NCBI RefSeq assembly: GCF_016651105.1
Contig: NZ_JAEKEL010000001.1
Location: 1,633,501-1,697,500, forward strand
Direction of reading: 5' to 3'
Origin: Pseudomonas sp. TH15
GTDB lineage: Bacteria; Pseudomonadota; Gammaproteobacteria; Pseudomonadales; Pseudomonadaceae
Length of the DNA: 64,000 bases
A model generated the notes under the pieces. It saw only the letters and a program-made list of their open reading frames with translations. It ran no database searches and was not told where the DNA came from. The position numbers and the translations under genes were made by a program. Of this stretch, positions 29,635-39,326 are shown piece after piece (within the stretch, counting starts at the first letter, position 1; each line of letters starts with the position of its first letter).

Positions 29635-31569
29635 GTGTCAGCCATTCTCTCACTGTTACAAAGCCGTCTTCTGCGGCCCGTGTTCGTTACCCTTGGTATC
29701 GCCCTATTGGTGCAAGTGCTGGTCGCCGTCGCTCTGACTCGGAGCACAGTCACCGCATTGGAAGCCGATCTTGGAAATCGCTTGGGGGTCGACAGTCAAA
29801 AGCTCTCTGGTGAGCTGGAGCAGGCGGGGCGTGAAGTCACGTCGAGTCTGGATAGCTTGTCCACCAATACCCGTCAGCGCCTTACCGCCGGTTTGTCCTC
29901 GCGTCTGAAGGATGAGCAGGCGCAGTTGCGTACGACATTGGAAAAAGACCTGAAGGACTCCGCCAACGACATGGCGCAGCTTCTGGCCTCGGTCGCACCT
30001 CGCGCCATGTGGGACAGCGACGTTCCGACCCTGTCTGAATTCGCTCGTCGGGCCCAGCGCAATCCGAACGTGTTGTTCGTGATCTACGACGACGCCACCG
30101 GCCAGCATCTGACGCGCTATTTGAACCGCGAGAACCCGATCAACAAGGCGCTGCTGGAGAAGGGCCAGGGCGAGCGGGCATTGGACAAAGTGCTGGATGC
30201 GGCGAAGAACGATCCATCGGTCTACTACCTCGAAGCCTCAATCAGCCCCAATGGCGTGGAAATCGGCAAGGTCTTGATGGGTGTCTCCACAGCGTCGGTG
30301 GAAGTCGATTTGGCGGCTCTCGACAAGCGCTTCTCGGCGCTGATCGCCAGCAGTGATCAGTTGGTCGGCGATAGCCTCAAAGGCGCGGCGGCGGACAGCG
30401 CGGCGGCAATGGGCGCACGTCTGAAGTCGGCGCAGTCCACCGCTTCGCAAATGCAGGCCAACACCACCAACACCGTGCAGGAAGCGGCGGGTACTTTGCG
30501 CTGGCGCATCGGCATGGGCCTGGCGATTGTAGGTTTCGGTGTGTTGCTGTTGCTGGCCGTGGTGTTGGGTCGTCGAGTGGTCAATCGCCTGAAAATGCTG
30601 ATTGCGGCCATGGATGACCTGGCGGCGGGTGAGGGTGACCTGACCAAGCGTGTGCAGATCAACAGCAAGGACGAAATCGGCGACATGGCCTCGGCGGTCA
30701 ATCGCTTTGTGGATAAGTTGCAGCCGATCGTGCGTGAAGCGGGCGACGTGGCCCAGCGCACTGGTGTGGAAATCGGTGCGATGACCTTGCGCAATGCCGG
30801 GGCTGATGCGGCGGCCGGTATGCAGCGTGATGAAGTGGCCGAGAGCCTGCGCGCGTTGTCGCAAATGGCTGATGAGGCTCAGTCTGAAAGTCATGCGATG
30901 CAAGCGGCGTTGCAGCAAGTGGTAGACATCCGTTCGGCGACTGACGAGAACACTCGGACTTCGGCGAAGGTCGGCAGTCTGATCGAAGCGTTGGCTGGGC
31001 AAGTCGACACCGGGGCGAAGGTGATCGAGCGTCTGGCGCAGCAAAGTGAACAGATTGAAGTGGTGCTGACGGTGATTCACGGGATCGCCGAGCAAACCAA
31101 CCTGTTGGCGCTGAACGCAGCCATCGAAGCGGCGCGGGCTGGTGAGACCGGTCGCGGCTTTGCGGTGGTGGCTGACGAAGTGCGGGCGCTGGCGAGCAAG
31201 ACCCAAAGCTCTACCGGCGACATCCAGGCGCACATCGTGGCCTTGCAGCAAGGTGCGCGTGAGGCGGTGGCGGCGATTGGTCAGGCCGGGCGTCAGGCCA
31301 GCGAAGGTTTGTTGGTATTGCGTGACAGTGCGCGGCTGCAGCAGTCGGTGCAGGTGTCGGTTGAGCAGGTGCATGCGGCGATTGGTCTGGCGACCCAGGC
31401 CGCGGCGCATCAGGCGCAAGGCGCGCAAGCCGTGCGTGGACGGGTTGAGACCATTCATGCCCAGGCTGAGAAAGCGGCTCAGGCGGTGGTGGAGACCACG
31501 GCCAGTGGGAAGGTGCTGGATGGGTTGGCGGCGCAATTGAAGGCGAGCCTGGGGCAGTTCAGGGCTTAA
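29635..31569 (+). CDS. Methyl-accepting chemotaxis protein
   Basis: 644 residues from a GTG at 29635, the only nearby start with a good site (AGAGGGA, 8 bases away); an ATG at 29608 is an alternative. The topology is that of a classic chemoreceptor: membrane segment near residues 12-34, a periplasmic helical sensor of about 250 residues, a second membrane segment near 288-312 ([16 protein letters not shown]), and a HAMP domain. The signalling hairpin contains [18 protein letters not shown] and [12 protein letters not shown]. The ligand cannot be told. No CheR-binding pentapeptide is seen at the C-terminus. It is not in the PAO1 purA-rnr interval as I remember it, so it is probably part of a local insertion with the adjoining ABC genes. 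Confidence 0.93.
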   Translation: MSAILSLLQSRLLRPVFVTLGIALLVQVLVAVALTRSTVTALEADLGNRLGVDSQKLSGELEQAGREVTSSLDSLSTNTRQRLTAGLSSRLKDEQAQLRTTLEKDLKDSANDMAQLLASVAPRAMWDSDVPTLSEFARRAQRNPNVLFVIYDDATGQHLTRYLNRENPINKALLEKGQGERALDKVLDAAKNDPSVYYLEASISPNGVEIGKVLMGVSTASVEVDLAALDKRFSALIASSDQLVGDSLKGAAADSAAAMGARLKSAQSTASQMQANTTNTVQEAAGTLRWRIGMGLAIVGFGVLLLLAVVLGRRVVNRLKMLIAAMDDLAAGEGDLTKRVQINSKDEIGDMASAVNRFVDKLQPIVREAGDVAQRTGVEIGAMTLRNAGADAAAGMQRDEVAESLRALSQMADEAQSESHAMQAALQQVVDIRSATDENTRTSAKVGSLIEALAGQVDTGAKVIERLAQQSEQIEVVLTVIHGIAEQTNLLALNAAIEAARAGETGRGFAVVADEVRALASKTQSSTGDIQAHIVALQQGAREAVAAIGQAGRQASEGLLVLRDSARLQQSVQVSVEQVHAAIGLATQAAAHQAQGAQAVRGRVETIHAQAEKAAQAVVETTASGKVLDGLAAQLKASLGQFRA

Positions 31570-31594
31570 GCCTTTTGTTTGCAGGTCTGACGCT

Positions 31595-31662
31595 TTCGCG
31601 GGCAAGCCTCGCTCCTACAAGGACCATGCGATCCCTTGTAGGAGTGAGGCTTGCCCGCGAAG
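31595..31662. repeat. REP pair (inverted), short-spacer variant of type A
   Basis: Arms TTCGCGGGCAAGCCTCGCTC (from 31595) and its complement (ending 31662) are separated by only about 14 bases. It lies between the convergent chemoreceptor and permease genes. Confidence 0.85.
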
Positions 31663-31666
31663 CTTT

Positions 31667-33232
31667 TCAGCGGCTCAAATACATCCGCGTCGTCAACAGA
31701 TAAACCGGCAGCCCCGACACCAAAATCAACAACGCCGCATAAGGCGCCGCCGCCGCAAACTCCACATTCGCGGTATGCGCCCAAACCTCCGTCGCCAGCG
31801 TATTCAGCCCGGTCGGACTCAGCAGCAACGTCGCCGTGAGTTCCTTCATCGCATCCAGAAACACCAGCGCAAACGCTGCGCCGAGTGCCGGAAAAATGAT
31901 CGGCAATGTCACTCGGCAAAACGCGCTGAATGACGACGCACCCAGTGTGCGAGCGGCCTCTTCCAGTTGCGGCGCAGCCTTGTTCAGCGCCGTGCGAATC
32001 GGCGCCTGGGCCAGCGGCAGAAACAGCAGCGCATAGGCGATCAGCAACAGCATCGACGTCTGGTACAGCGCCGGCACATAGTGCAGGGCGAAATACACCA
32101 GGGTCAGTGCGATCACCAGGCCTGGCAGCGCATGCAGCAGATACGGCAAGCGCTCGGCCCAGATCGCCAGCTGACCTTTGTAACGCACCACCAGCAACCC
32201 CACCGGCACCGCCAGCACCAGGCACAACGCCGCGCCGCCCAGCGATAGCGCCAAGGACGACAGCAATGCTTCACTGATCGCCGCCACCGGGAACGCTGCC
32301 GACGAGCCGACTACCAGCCAGTACGCCAGCATTCCCAGCGGAATGCCGCTGCCGATGAGCGCCAGCGCCAGGCAGTAAGCCTGTCCAGTGAAGGCCCAAG
32401 GCCCGAGTCGAACCTGTTCTGCATGGCGCGCCGCGCCCTGGCCGGTGCGTACATGTCGGCCCTTGCCGCGCACGCGCAACTCAAGCCACAGCAACACCAG
32501 GCAAAGCGCCAGAAGCACCGCCGAGAGCATCGCGGCATTGGCGTTGCTGAATTCCAGTTCGAACTGTTGATAGATCGCCGTGGTGAACGTCTGCAGGCCA
32601 ATGATCGACAGCGCGCCGAACTCCACCAGCATGTGCAGCGCGATCAGCAGCGAACCGGCCAGCAAGGAAGGCCAAAGCAGTGGCAGGGTGATTCTGAAAA
32701 ACACGCCCCAGCGATTCAGCCCCAGGGTGCGGGCGGACTCTTCCAGCGATGGGTCAAGATTGCGCAGCGTCGCCGCCACCGGCAGAAATACCAGCGGATA
32801 CTTGGACAAGGTCATCACCAGAATCGCCCCGCCCAAGCCTTCGAAATGAGCGCTGAGGGAAACCCAGGTAAAGCTACTGACAAACGCCGGCACCGCAAAT
32901 GGCAAGCACAGGATCACGCCCCACAGTCGCCGTCCCTTCAGGTTGCTGCGCTCCAGCAGCCAGGCCAGCGACAGGCCGATCACGCCGCAAGCCAGGGTCA
33001 CGCCAATCATCAGCGACAGGGTGTTGCGCAGCAGGCCAAACACATACGGCCGCCACAGCAGATGCAGCGCTTCGGCCCAGCCTGCCTGCCAGGTTTTGAG
33101 ACCGACATAGGCTAGCGGCAGCAAGCTGAGCACAACCAGCAATAACACTGGCAGCAGCAGCCAGATCGACGGCCGTTTACGTCGTGGCACGTAACCCCCA
33201 GGCGCGGCGGGGGCGGATAGCGATGCGCACAT
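31667..33232 (-). CDS. Iron(III) ABC transporter permease (fused, FbpB type)
   Basis: 521 residues with about twelve membrane segments in two homologous halves. Each half has an EAA-type loop that contacts the ATPase: EESARTLGLNRWGVFFRI near residue 170 and EEAARTLGASSFSAFCRV near 435. This tandem arrangement is typical of FbpB/AfuB/SfuB permeases for ferric iron. The start ATG at 33232 overlaps the stop of the binding protein by one base, so the pair is coupled. No ATPase gene is adjacent; one must be supplied from elsewhere. The stop lies 5 bases from the REP element. Confidence 0.92.
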   Translation of the reverse strand: MCASLSAPAAPGGYVPRRKRPSIWLLLPVLLLVVLSLLPLAYVGLKTWQAGWAEALHLLWRPYVFGLLRNTLSLMIGVTLACGVIGLSLAWLLERSNLKGRRLWGVILCLPFAVPAFVSSFTWVSLSAHFEGLGGAILVMTLSKYPLVFLPVAATLRNLDPSLEESARTLGLNRWGVFFRITLPLLWPSLLAGSLLIALHMLVEFGALSIIGLQTFTTAIYQQFELEFSNANAAMLSAVLLALCLVLLWLELRVRGKGRHVRTGQGAARHAEQVRLGPWAFTGQAYCLALALIGSGIPLGMLAYWLVVGSSAAFPVAAISEALLSSLALSLGGAALCLVLAVPVGLLVVRYKGQLAIWAERLPYLLHALPGLVIALTLVYFALHYVPALYQTSMLLLIAYALLFLPLAQAPIRTALNKAAPQLEEAARTLGASSFSAFCRVTLPIIFPALGAAFALVFLDAMKELTATLLLSPTGLNTLATEVWAHTANVEFAAAAPYAALLILVSGLPVYLLTTRMYLSR

Positions 33233-34242
33233 CAGTTCAAGCCAACATCACGTTCCAGATCCAGAGCTTCTTCGGCATTGCCGAGGTCGGCTGGCGTGAC
33301 TTTGGGGGCTTCGAGTTCGCTGAACGGTTTGAGCCCACGATCCGATTCCATGCCTTTGTGCAGCGGGTATTCGGCAGTGGTCTGGGTGATCACGCGCTGA
33401 CCTTCTTCACTGGCCATGTAGGCGAGCAATTGCTGGGCTTCTTTTGGATGTTTGCTGGATTTCAGCACGGCAGCGCTGGAAACGGTGATCAGTCCGCCGA
33501 CGTCGCCGCCAGTGAAGTAATGCAGTTTCGAGTCGAGCTGGCCTTTTTCGCGCTGCAAGGCGAACCAGTAATAGTTGTTCACCAGCACGGTCGCGACTTC
33601 GCCGTTTTCCACGGCTTTGAGGGCGACCATGTTGTTGCTGTAAACCTTGCCGAACGCGCGCAGGCCGGTCAGCCATTCTTCGGCAGCGTCCATGCCGTGG
33701 GTCTTGATGATCGCCACGGCTTGTTCCTGGAAGGCGCCGCTGGAAGGCACGAAACCGACCTTGCCTTGCCATTTTGGATCGGAGAATTCCATGACCGATT
33801 TCGGCAGGTCTTTTTCATCGACCAGTTTCGGGTTGAAGGCGACCACGCGGACCCGGGCGGTGATGCCGATCCAGGTGCCGTTGCTCGCGACGTAATCTTT
33901 CGGCAGGACGGCGAGGGTGGCGGCATCGGCCTGAGCCAGCAGGCCTTGTTCGCCGAGCTTGTTCAGTGGCGGCGATTCTTCGGTGTAGATCACATCGGCC
34001 GGGGAGCGATCGCCTTCTTCGACGACCTGGCTGGCGAGCTGGTTGCTGCTGCCTTTACGCACATTGACGTGAATCCCGGTCTTGGCTTCAAAGGCTTTGG
34101 CGACAGCGTCGCCGACTTCCTTGTGTTGGCCGTTATAGAGCGTCAGGGATACCGGGTCGGCGGCTTGGGTGAGGGGAGTGGCGAGTGCCAGGCCGAGGAG
34201 GGTAAAGGTCAGGCCGCGGCGCAGGGTATTTCGAAACATCAT
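33232..34242 (-). CDS. Iron(III) ABC transporter periplasmic binding protein (FbpA type)
   Basis: 336 residues with a Sec signal peptide ending near PLTQAADP (about residue 28). The mature protein has the features of the FbpA/Sfu/Hit ferric-binding family: LTLYNGQHKEVGDAVAKAF at its N-terminus, SPADVIYTEE, and the paired tyrosines in NNYYWFAL that bind iron in this family. The ribosome-binding site GAGGAA lies upstream; ATGs at 34242 and 34239 are both possible. It is the first gene of a two-gene operon with the fused permease, like PA5217-PA5216 in PAO1 from memory. Confidence 0.92.
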   Translation of the reverse strand: MMFRNTLRRGLTFTLLGLALATPLTQAADPVSLTLYNGQHKEVGDAVAKAFEAKTGIHVNVRKGSSNQLASQVVEEGDRSPADVIYTEESPPLNKLGEQGLLAQADAATLAVLPKDYVASNGTWIGITARVRVVAFNPKLVDEKDLPKSVMEFSDPKWQGKVGFVPSSGAFQEQAVAIIKTHGMDAAEEWLTGLRAFGKVYSNNMVALKAVENGEVATVLVNNYYWFALQREKGQLDSKLHYFTGGDVGGLITVSSAAVLKSSKHPKEAQQLLAYMASEEGQRVITQTTAEYPLHKGMESDRGLKPFSELEAPKVTPADLGNAEEALDLERDVGLN

Positions 34243-34358
34243 TCGCAGGGTTCCTCACTGTCGCATTGCAAAAACTTGCAACAATGATAAACGATATTGC
34301 TTCTCAAGTGCGCCTTGCGGGCTGGTAGAGGGTTGGCCGAAGGTGGCTAGTGCGGGCT

Positions 34359-34482
34359 TTTGTGGCGAGGGGGCTTGCTCCCGTTCGGCTGCGAAGCAGT
34401 CGTAAAACCGGATCATAAGGTTTATCGGGAAGGGGAGGGGGCCGCTTCGCACCCCAGCGGGAGCAAGCTCCCTCGCCACAAA
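34359..34482. repeat. REP pair (inverted), type B
   Basis: Outer arms TTTGTGGCGAGGGGGCTTGC (from 34359) and its complement (ending 34482), with the same inner GCTGCGAAGCAGTCG segment as the elements at 14620 and 42216. Between fbpA and the tRNA the only other feature is the terminator at 34519. Confidence 0.85.
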
Positions 34483-34518
34483 AAAGCGGTGCCGAAGGGT
34501 TTTTTCAGGCCAGAAACG

Positions 34519-34544
34519 CAAAAACCCGCTTTCGCGGGTTTTTG
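34519..34544 (-). terminator. Terminator of tRNA-Leu
   Basis: CAAAAACCCGC pairs with GCGGGTTTTTG around a 4-base loop. It lies 33 bases beyond the 3' end of the tRNA on the minus strand. Confidence 0.85.
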
Positions 34545-34576
34545 TGAAATCCCAGAGCGAGCTCTGAAATTTGAAT

Positions 34577-34663
34577 TGGTGCCCAGAAGAAGACTCGAAC
34601 TTCCACGACCTTGCGGTCACCAGCACCTGAAGCTGGCGTGTCTACCAATTTCACCATCTGGGC
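34577..34663 (-). tRNA. tRNA-Leu (anticodon CAG)
   Basis: On the minus strand the 87-base gene begins GCCCAGATGG and ends with an encoded CCA at 34577. The acceptor stem GCCCAGA pairs with TCTGGGC. The anticodon stem CCAGC/GCTGG encloses TTCAGGT, with CAG in the middle, reading CUG leucine codons. A long variable arm (TGACCGCAAGGTCG) and the T-loop GTTCGAGTC confirm a class II leucine tRNA. It is read away from rnr from a strong promoter. No integrase lies nearby. Confidence 0.96.
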
Positions 34664-34699
34664 AGTATCGGCAACGCTAGTGCGTCGTCGATGGCGCGC

Positions 34700-34728
34700 A
34701 CTATACGGAGCGTCTTTTTAACTGTAAA
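34700..34728 (-). promoter_or_regulatory. Sigma-70 promoter of tRNA-Leu with GC-rich discriminator
   Basis: Read on the minus strand: TTTACA (34723-34728), a 17-base spacer, TATAGT (34700-34705), then GCGCGCC. The GC-rich discriminator is typical of stringently controlled stable-RNA promoters. Confidence 0.75.
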
Positions 34729-34889
34729 CCCCTTGCATCAAAAAAACCGGGAATATTTCGCCGGTGGCATTTAATTCAGCTTCGCGGTGTCGATAAAGGG
34801 CTTTAGATGGGCTGTCACAGCCTGAAATTTCCCGTTTCATTACGCCTATGCCAAACTAACCCGCATATAGACAAGGTGAAAACTCTCTA

Positions 34890-37529
34890 ATGGCCGATTG
34901 GCAGTCCCTCGATCCCGAGGCCGCTCGTGAAGCGGAAAAATATGAAAACCCTATTCCTAGCCGCGAACTGATCCTTCAGCACCTTGCTGATCGAGGTTCG
35001 CCTGCTAACCGCGAGCAGCTGGTCGAAGAGTTTGGTCTGACCACAGAAGACCAGCTCGAAGCCCTGCGCCGCCGCCTGCGCGCCATGGAGCGCGACGCTC
35101 AACTCATCTATACCCGTCGCGGCACTTATGCGCCGGTGGACAAGCTCGACCTGATCCTGGGCCGCATCAGCGGTCACCGTGACGGCTTCGGCTTCCTGGT
35201 CCCGGACGACGGCAGTGACGACCTGTTCATGAGCCCGGCGCAAATGCGCCTGGTATTCGACGGCGACCGTGCCCTGGCCCGTGTTTCCGGCCTGGACCGT
35301 CGCGGTCGACGCGAAGGGATGATCGTCGAAGTGGTGTCCCGTGCTCACGAGACCATCGTCGGTCGTTACTTCGAAGAGGGCGGTATCGGCTTCGTGGTCG
35401 CGGATAACCCGAAGATCCAGCAAGAAGTGCTGGTTACCCCGGGCCGCAACGCCAACGCCCAGATCGGTCAATTCGTTGAAGTGAAGATCACTCACTGGCC
35501 GACACCACGCTTCCAGCCGCAAGGCGATGTGGTTGAAGTTGTGGGTAACTACATGGCGCCGGGCATGGAAATCGACGTCGCCCTGCGCGCGTACGATATC
35601 CCGCACGTATGGCCTGAGGCGGTGTTGAAAGAAGCCGCCAAGCTCAAGCCGGAAGTCGAAGAGAAAGACAAAGAGAAGCGCATCGACCTGCGCCATCTGC
35701 CGTTCGTAACCATCGACGGTGAAGATGCGCGCGACTTCGATGACGCGGTTTACTGCGAATCCAAGCCAGGCAAGCTGCGCCTGTTCTCCGGTGGCTGGAA
35801 GTTGTACGTGGCGATTGCCGACGTCTCCAGCTACGTGAAAATCGGTTCGGCGCTGGACAACGAATCCCAGGTTCGTGGCAACTCGGTGTACTTCCCCGAG
35901 CGCGTCGTGCCGATGCTGCCAGAGCAACTATCCAACGGCCTGTGCTCGCTGAACCCGCACGTCGATCGCCTGGCCATGGTTTGCGAGATGACCATCTCCA
36001 AATCCGGCGAGATGACCGACTACTGCTTCTACGAAGCGGTGATCCACTCCCACGCTCGCCTGACTTACAACAAAGTCAGCGCGATGCTCGAAACGCCGAA
36101 ACTCACCGAAGCGCGTCAGCTTCGTGGCGAGTACACCGACGTTCTGCCACACCTGAAGCAGCTTTACGCACTGTACAAAGTGCTGCTGGGTGCTCGTCAC
36201 GTACGTGGTGCGATCGATTTCGAAACCCAGGAAACCCGGATCATCTTCGGCACCGAGCGCAAGATTGCTGAAATCCGTCCGACCGTGCGTAACGATGCGC
36301 ACAAACTGATCGAGGAGTGCATGCTGGCGGCCAACGTGGCCACGGCTGAATTCCTGAAGAAACACGAAATTCCTGCGCTGTATCGCGTGCACAACGGTCC
36401 GCCACCGGAGCGTCTGGAAAAACTGCGCGCCTTCCTGGGCGAGCTCGGCCTGTCCCTGCACAAAGGCAAGGACGGCCCGTCGCCGAAGGATTACCAGGCA
36501 TTGCTGGCGAGCATCAAGGACCGTCCGGATTTCCACCTGATCCAGACCGTCATGCTGCGTTCGTTGAGCCAGGCGGTGTACAGCGCTGATAACCAGGGCC
36601 ACTTTGGCCTGAATTACGAAGCCTATACCCACTTCACCTCGCCGATCCGCCGCTACCCGGACTTGCTCACGCACCGGGCGATCCGCAGCGTCATCCATTC
36701 CAAGCAGGATACGCCGCACGTTCGCCGTGCCGGCGCGATGACCATTCCGAAAGCGCGTATCTATCCGTACGACGAAGCGGCCCTGGAGCAACTCGGCGAG
36801 CAGTGCTCGATGAGCGAGCGCCGTGCCGACGAAGCGACCCGCGACGTCGTGAACTGGCTCAAATGCGAGTTCATGAAAGACCGCGTGGGCGAGTCGTTCC
36901 CTGGTGTGATCACCGCCGTGACCGGTTTCGGCCTGTTCGTCGAGCTGACCGACATCTACGTCGAAGGCCTGGTGCACGTCACCGCGCTGCCGGGCGATTA
37001 CTACCACTTCGATCCTGTGCACCACCGCCTCGCCGGTGAGCGTACCGGTCGTAGCTTCCGCCTCGGCGACACCGTTGAAGTGCGCGTGATGCGCGTAGAC
37101 CTCGACGAACGCAAGATCGACTTCGAGATGGCTGAAAAGACCATCAGCGCGCCGATCGGTCGCAAGAAGCGCGGTACTGAAGCCACCGCACCTGCTGCCT
37201 CTGCTGCAAAAACGGCTGCAGAACCGGCTCCGGCGAAAACCGGTCGTCGTCCTGCCAAGGAAAAGGCTCCAGAAGCCTATCGCCCAAGCGATGCGGCGGC
37301 GAAAAACGCCGAGCTGCGCAAAAGCCGTGAAATGAAGCAGGCGTTGCTGTCTGAAGCGAAAAGCGGCGGTAAAGCGGCGTCTGGGGGAAAGACCGGACGG
37401 TCGGCGCCTGAAAAGGCTCCCGGCGGCAAGCCAGCGAAACCGAGTAAACACCGTAAAGGCCCGCCAAAAGCGGGTTCGGCTCCAGCTGCCAAAAGCGGCG
37501 GGGCGCGTAAACCTAAGGCCAAGTCATGA
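34890..37529 (+). CDS. rnr: Ribonuclease R
   Basis: 879 residues. RNase R is a 3'-5' exoribonuclease able to unwind structured RNA, acting in decay and in trans-translation. The order is an N-terminal helix-turn-helix (about 20-85), two cold-shock domains (about 85-240), the RNB catalytic domain with DGEDARDFDD at 276-285 that binds magnesium, an S1 domain (about 655-740), and a Lys/Ala/Pro-rich basic tail from about 755. That tail is long and low in complexity. The gene overlaps rlmB by 4 bases, as in many gammaproteobacteria. Confidence 0.97.
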   Translation: MADWQSLDPEAAREAEKYENPIPSRELILQHLADRGSPANREQLVEEFGLTTEDQLEALRRRLRAMERDAQLIYTRRGTYAPVDKLDLILGRISGHRDGFGFLVPDDGSDDLFMSPAQMRLVFDGDRALARVSGLDRRGRREGMIVEVVSRAHETIVGRYFEEGGIGFVVADNPKIQQEVLVTPGRNANAQIGQFVEVKITHWPTPRFQPQGDVVEVVGNYMAPGMEIDVALRAYDIPHVWPEAVLKEAAKLKPEVEEKDKEKRIDLRHLPFVTIDGEDARDFDDAVYCESKPGKLRLFSGGWKLYVAIADVSSYVKIGSALDNESQVRGNSVYFPERVVPMLPEQLSNGLCSLNPHVDRLAMVCEMTISKSGEMTDYCFYEAVIHSHARLTYNKVSAMLETPKLTEARQLRGEYTDVLPHLKQLYALYKVLLGARHVRGAIDFETQETRIIFGTERKIAEIRPTVRNDAHKLIEECMLAANVATAEFLKKHEIPALYRVHNGPPPERLEKLRAFLGELGLSLHKGKDGPSPKDYQALLASIKDRPDFHLIQTVMLRSLSQAVYSADNQGHFGLNYEAYTHFTSPIRRYPDLLTHRAIRSVIHSKQDTPHVRRAGAMTIPKARIYPYDEAALEQLGEQCSMSERRADEATRDVVNWLKCEFMKDRVGESFPGVITAVTGFGLFVELTDIYVEGLVHVTALPGDYYHFDPVHHRLAGERTGRSFRLGDTVEVRVMRVDLDERKIDFEMAEKTISAPIGRKKRGTEATAPAASAAKTAAEPAPAKTGRRPAKEKAPEAYRPSDAAAKNAELRKSREMKQALLSEAKSGGKAASGGKTGRSAPEKAPGGKPAKPSKHRKGPPKAGSAPAAKSGGARKPKAKS

Positions 37530-38293
37530 GTCAGTTGGAAAAAATCTACGGCGTGCATGCGGTAGAAGCGTTGCTGCGTCACCACCCAAAACGCGTCAAG
37601 CAGATCTGGCTGGCTGAAGGCCGCAGCGAACCGCGTGTACAGGCGCTGATCGCGCTGGCGAATGAAAATCGCGTGCCTGTCGGCAACGCCGAGCGTCGTG
37701 AACTCGACGCCTGGGTTGATGGCGTGCACCAGGGTGTGGTGGCGGACGTGAGTCCGAGCCAGGTCTGGGGCGAAGCGATGCTCGACGAGCTGCTCGATCG
37801 CAGCGAAGGCGCACCGTTGTTGCTGGTGCTCGACGGCGTGACCGACCCGCACAACCTCGGAGCTTGCCTGCGTTCGGCCGATGCGGCCGGTGCACTGGCG
37901 GTGATCGTGCCGAAGGACAAGTCAGCTACCTTGACCCCAACGGTCCGTAAAGTGGCCTGCGGCGCGGCGGAAGTGATTCCGTTGGTGGCAGTGACCAACC
38001 TGGCGCGTACCCTGGAAAAACTCAAGCAGCGCGGCTTGTGGGTTGTCGGCACGGCGGGCGAGGCTGAGCAGAGTCTGTATCAGCAAGACATGACCGGCCC
38101 GACCATCCTGATCATGGGTGCTGAAGGCAGCGGCATGCGTCGCCTGACTCGCGATCTGTGCGACTACCTGGTGCACTTGCCGATGACCGGCAGCGTCAGC
38201 AGTCTCAACGTTTCCGTAGCGACCGGCGTGTGCCTGTTCGAGGCTCAGCGTCAGCGCAGTGTCAAAGCAGCCGGGACCGGCAAAAAGTCCTAA
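37526..38293 (+). CDS. rlmB: 23S rRNA (guanosine-2'-O-)-methyltransferase RlmB
   Basis: 255 residues. It methylates the 2'-O of G2251 in the P-loop of 23S rRNA. The N-terminal substrate-binding domain (about 1-75) is followed by a SPOUT methyltransferase fold with VLDGVTDPHNLGACLRSA near residue 94, IMGAEGSGM near 195 and the knot-closing SLNVSVATGVCLFEA near 228. It starts inside the last codons of rnr, so the two are translationally coupled. Confidence 0.97.
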   Translation: MSQLEKIYGVHAVEALLRHHPKRVKQIWLAEGRSEPRVQALIALANENRVPVGNAERRELDAWVDGVHQGVVADVSPSQVWGEAMLDELLDRSEGAPLLLVLDGVTDPHNLGACLRSADAAGALAVIVPKDKSATLTPTVRKVACGAAEVIPLVAVTNLARTLEKLKQRGLWVVGTAGEAEQSLYQQDMTGPTILIMGAEGSGMRRLTRDLCDYLVHLPMTGSVSSLNVSVATGVCLFEAQRQRSVKAAGTGKKS

Positions 38294-38308
38294 GCCAAGT
38301 TGTAATCC

Positions 38309-38400
38309 CTGTGGGAGCGAGCTTGCTTGCGATAACGGCGTAACATTCAGCATAAATATTGAATGTTGTGCCCTCATCGCGAGCAAGCTCGCTCCCACAG
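38309..38400. repeat. REP pair (inverted), type A
   Basis: Arms CTGTGGGAGCGAGCTTGCTT (from 38309) and the complement (ending 38400) lie between rlmB and the rpsF promoter. Together with that promoter and leader they fill the 315 bases before rpsF. Confidence 0.85.
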
Positions 38401-38461
38401 TGGTTTGTGGCGAGGCAAAAATCGGTGTGCGGACGAACTGTTCAAATAATCACCAATTGCC

Positions 38462-38490
38462 TTGCACCTCTTCTGTCCCTTCTCTACAAT
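38462..38490 (+). promoter_or_regulatory. Sigma-70 promoter of the rpsF operon
   Basis: TTGCAC (38462-38467), an exact 17-base spacer, and TACAAT (38485-38490). Transcription would start near 38497, leaving a leader of about 110 bases before rpsF. Confidence 0.75.
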
Positions 38491-38544
38491 TGCGCCCCTT
38501 GCTGTGACGGCAGGCACGCATGTGTCTATCGCCGGCAAGTCCAT

Positions 38545-38608
38545 AAGTGTCATTCACTCCTTGTCTGACCGTTTTTGAACGGCAGGCTACAACCCGTAAG
38601 GAGCATTC
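38545..38608 (+). promoter_or_regulatory. Possible S6:S18 autoregulatory leader of rpsF
   Basis: The leader contains a hairpin (CCGTT pairing with AACGG, about 38568-38582) and a short ACCCG segment before the ribosome-binding site AAGGAG. Many bacterial rpsF leaders bind the S6:S18 complex through a CCG-containing fold. The match here is only suggestive. Confidence 0.3.
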
Positions 38609-39031
38609 ATGCGTCATTACGAAATCATCTTTTTGGTCCACCCGGATCAAAGCGAGCAAGTCGGCGGCATGGTAGAGCGTTACACCAAGCTGATCGAAGA
38701 AGACGGCGGCAAAATCCACCGTCTGGAAGATTGGGGCCGTCGTCAACTGGCCTACGCAATCAACAATGTTCACAAGGCTCACTACGTGATGCTGAACGTT
38801 GAATGCACTGGCAAGGCCCTGGCCGAGCTGGAAGACAACTTCCGCTACAACGATGCAGTGATCCGTAACCTGGTCATCCGTCGCGAAGAAGCCGTTACTG
38901 GCCAATCCGAGATGCTCAAGGCTGAAGAAAACCGCAGTGAGCGCCGTGAGCGTCGCGACCGTCCTGAGCACTCCGACGCTGAAGGCGTTGACAGTGATGA
39001 CAGCGACAACAGCGATAACGCTGACGAGTAA
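38609..39031 (+). CDS. rpsF: 30S ribosomal protein S6
   Basis: 140 residues. It begins [18 protein letters not shown], the conserved S6 N-terminus, with [15 protein letters not shown] in the middle. After about residue 105 an acidic, Asp/Asn/Ser-rich tail follows, the part that RimK extends with glutamates in related bacteria. It binds S18 on the 30S platform. It heads an operon with rpsR, a DUF2232 gene and rplI. Confidence 0.98.
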   Translation: MRHYEIIFLVHPDQSEQVGGMVERYTKLIEEDGGKIHRLEDWGRRQLAYAINNVHKAHYVMLNVECTGKALAELEDNFRYNDAVIRNLVIRREEAVTGQSEMLKAEENRSERRERRDRPEHSDAEGVDSDDSDNSDNADE

Positions 39032-39059
39032 TCCACGGACCTTTTGAGGAGCCTATTAC

Positions 39060-39290
39060 ATGGCACGTTTCTTCCGTCGTCGTAAATTCTGCCGCTTCAC
39101 CGCTGAAGACGTGAAAGAGATCGATTACAAAGATCTCAACACCCTGAAAGCATACGTATCCGAGACCGGCAAAATTGTTCCAAGCCGTATCACCGGTACC
39201 AAAGCTCGTTATCAGCGTCAGCTGGCCACCGCTATCAAGCGCGCCCGCTTCCTGGCCCTGCTGGCCTACACCGACAGCCACGGCCGCTGA
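39060..39290 (+). CDS. rpsR: 30S ribosomal protein S18
   Basis: 76 residues, strongly basic, beginning [13 protein letters not shown] and ending [10 protein letters not shown], both conserved in S18. The ribosome-binding site GAGGAG is 9-10 bases upstream. It pairs with S6 in the platform and may repress its own operon through the leader. The next gene starts 36 bases later. Confidence 0.98.
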
Positions 39291-39326
39291 GACCGGGCAG
39301 TCGACACGTAGCAAAGGATTGAATGC

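Noticed and set aside
34577..34663. tRNA-Leu as an integration site of a genomic island
   Set aside because: No integrase, no duplicated tRNA end and no compositional shift next to it; the flanks are fbpA and rnr.
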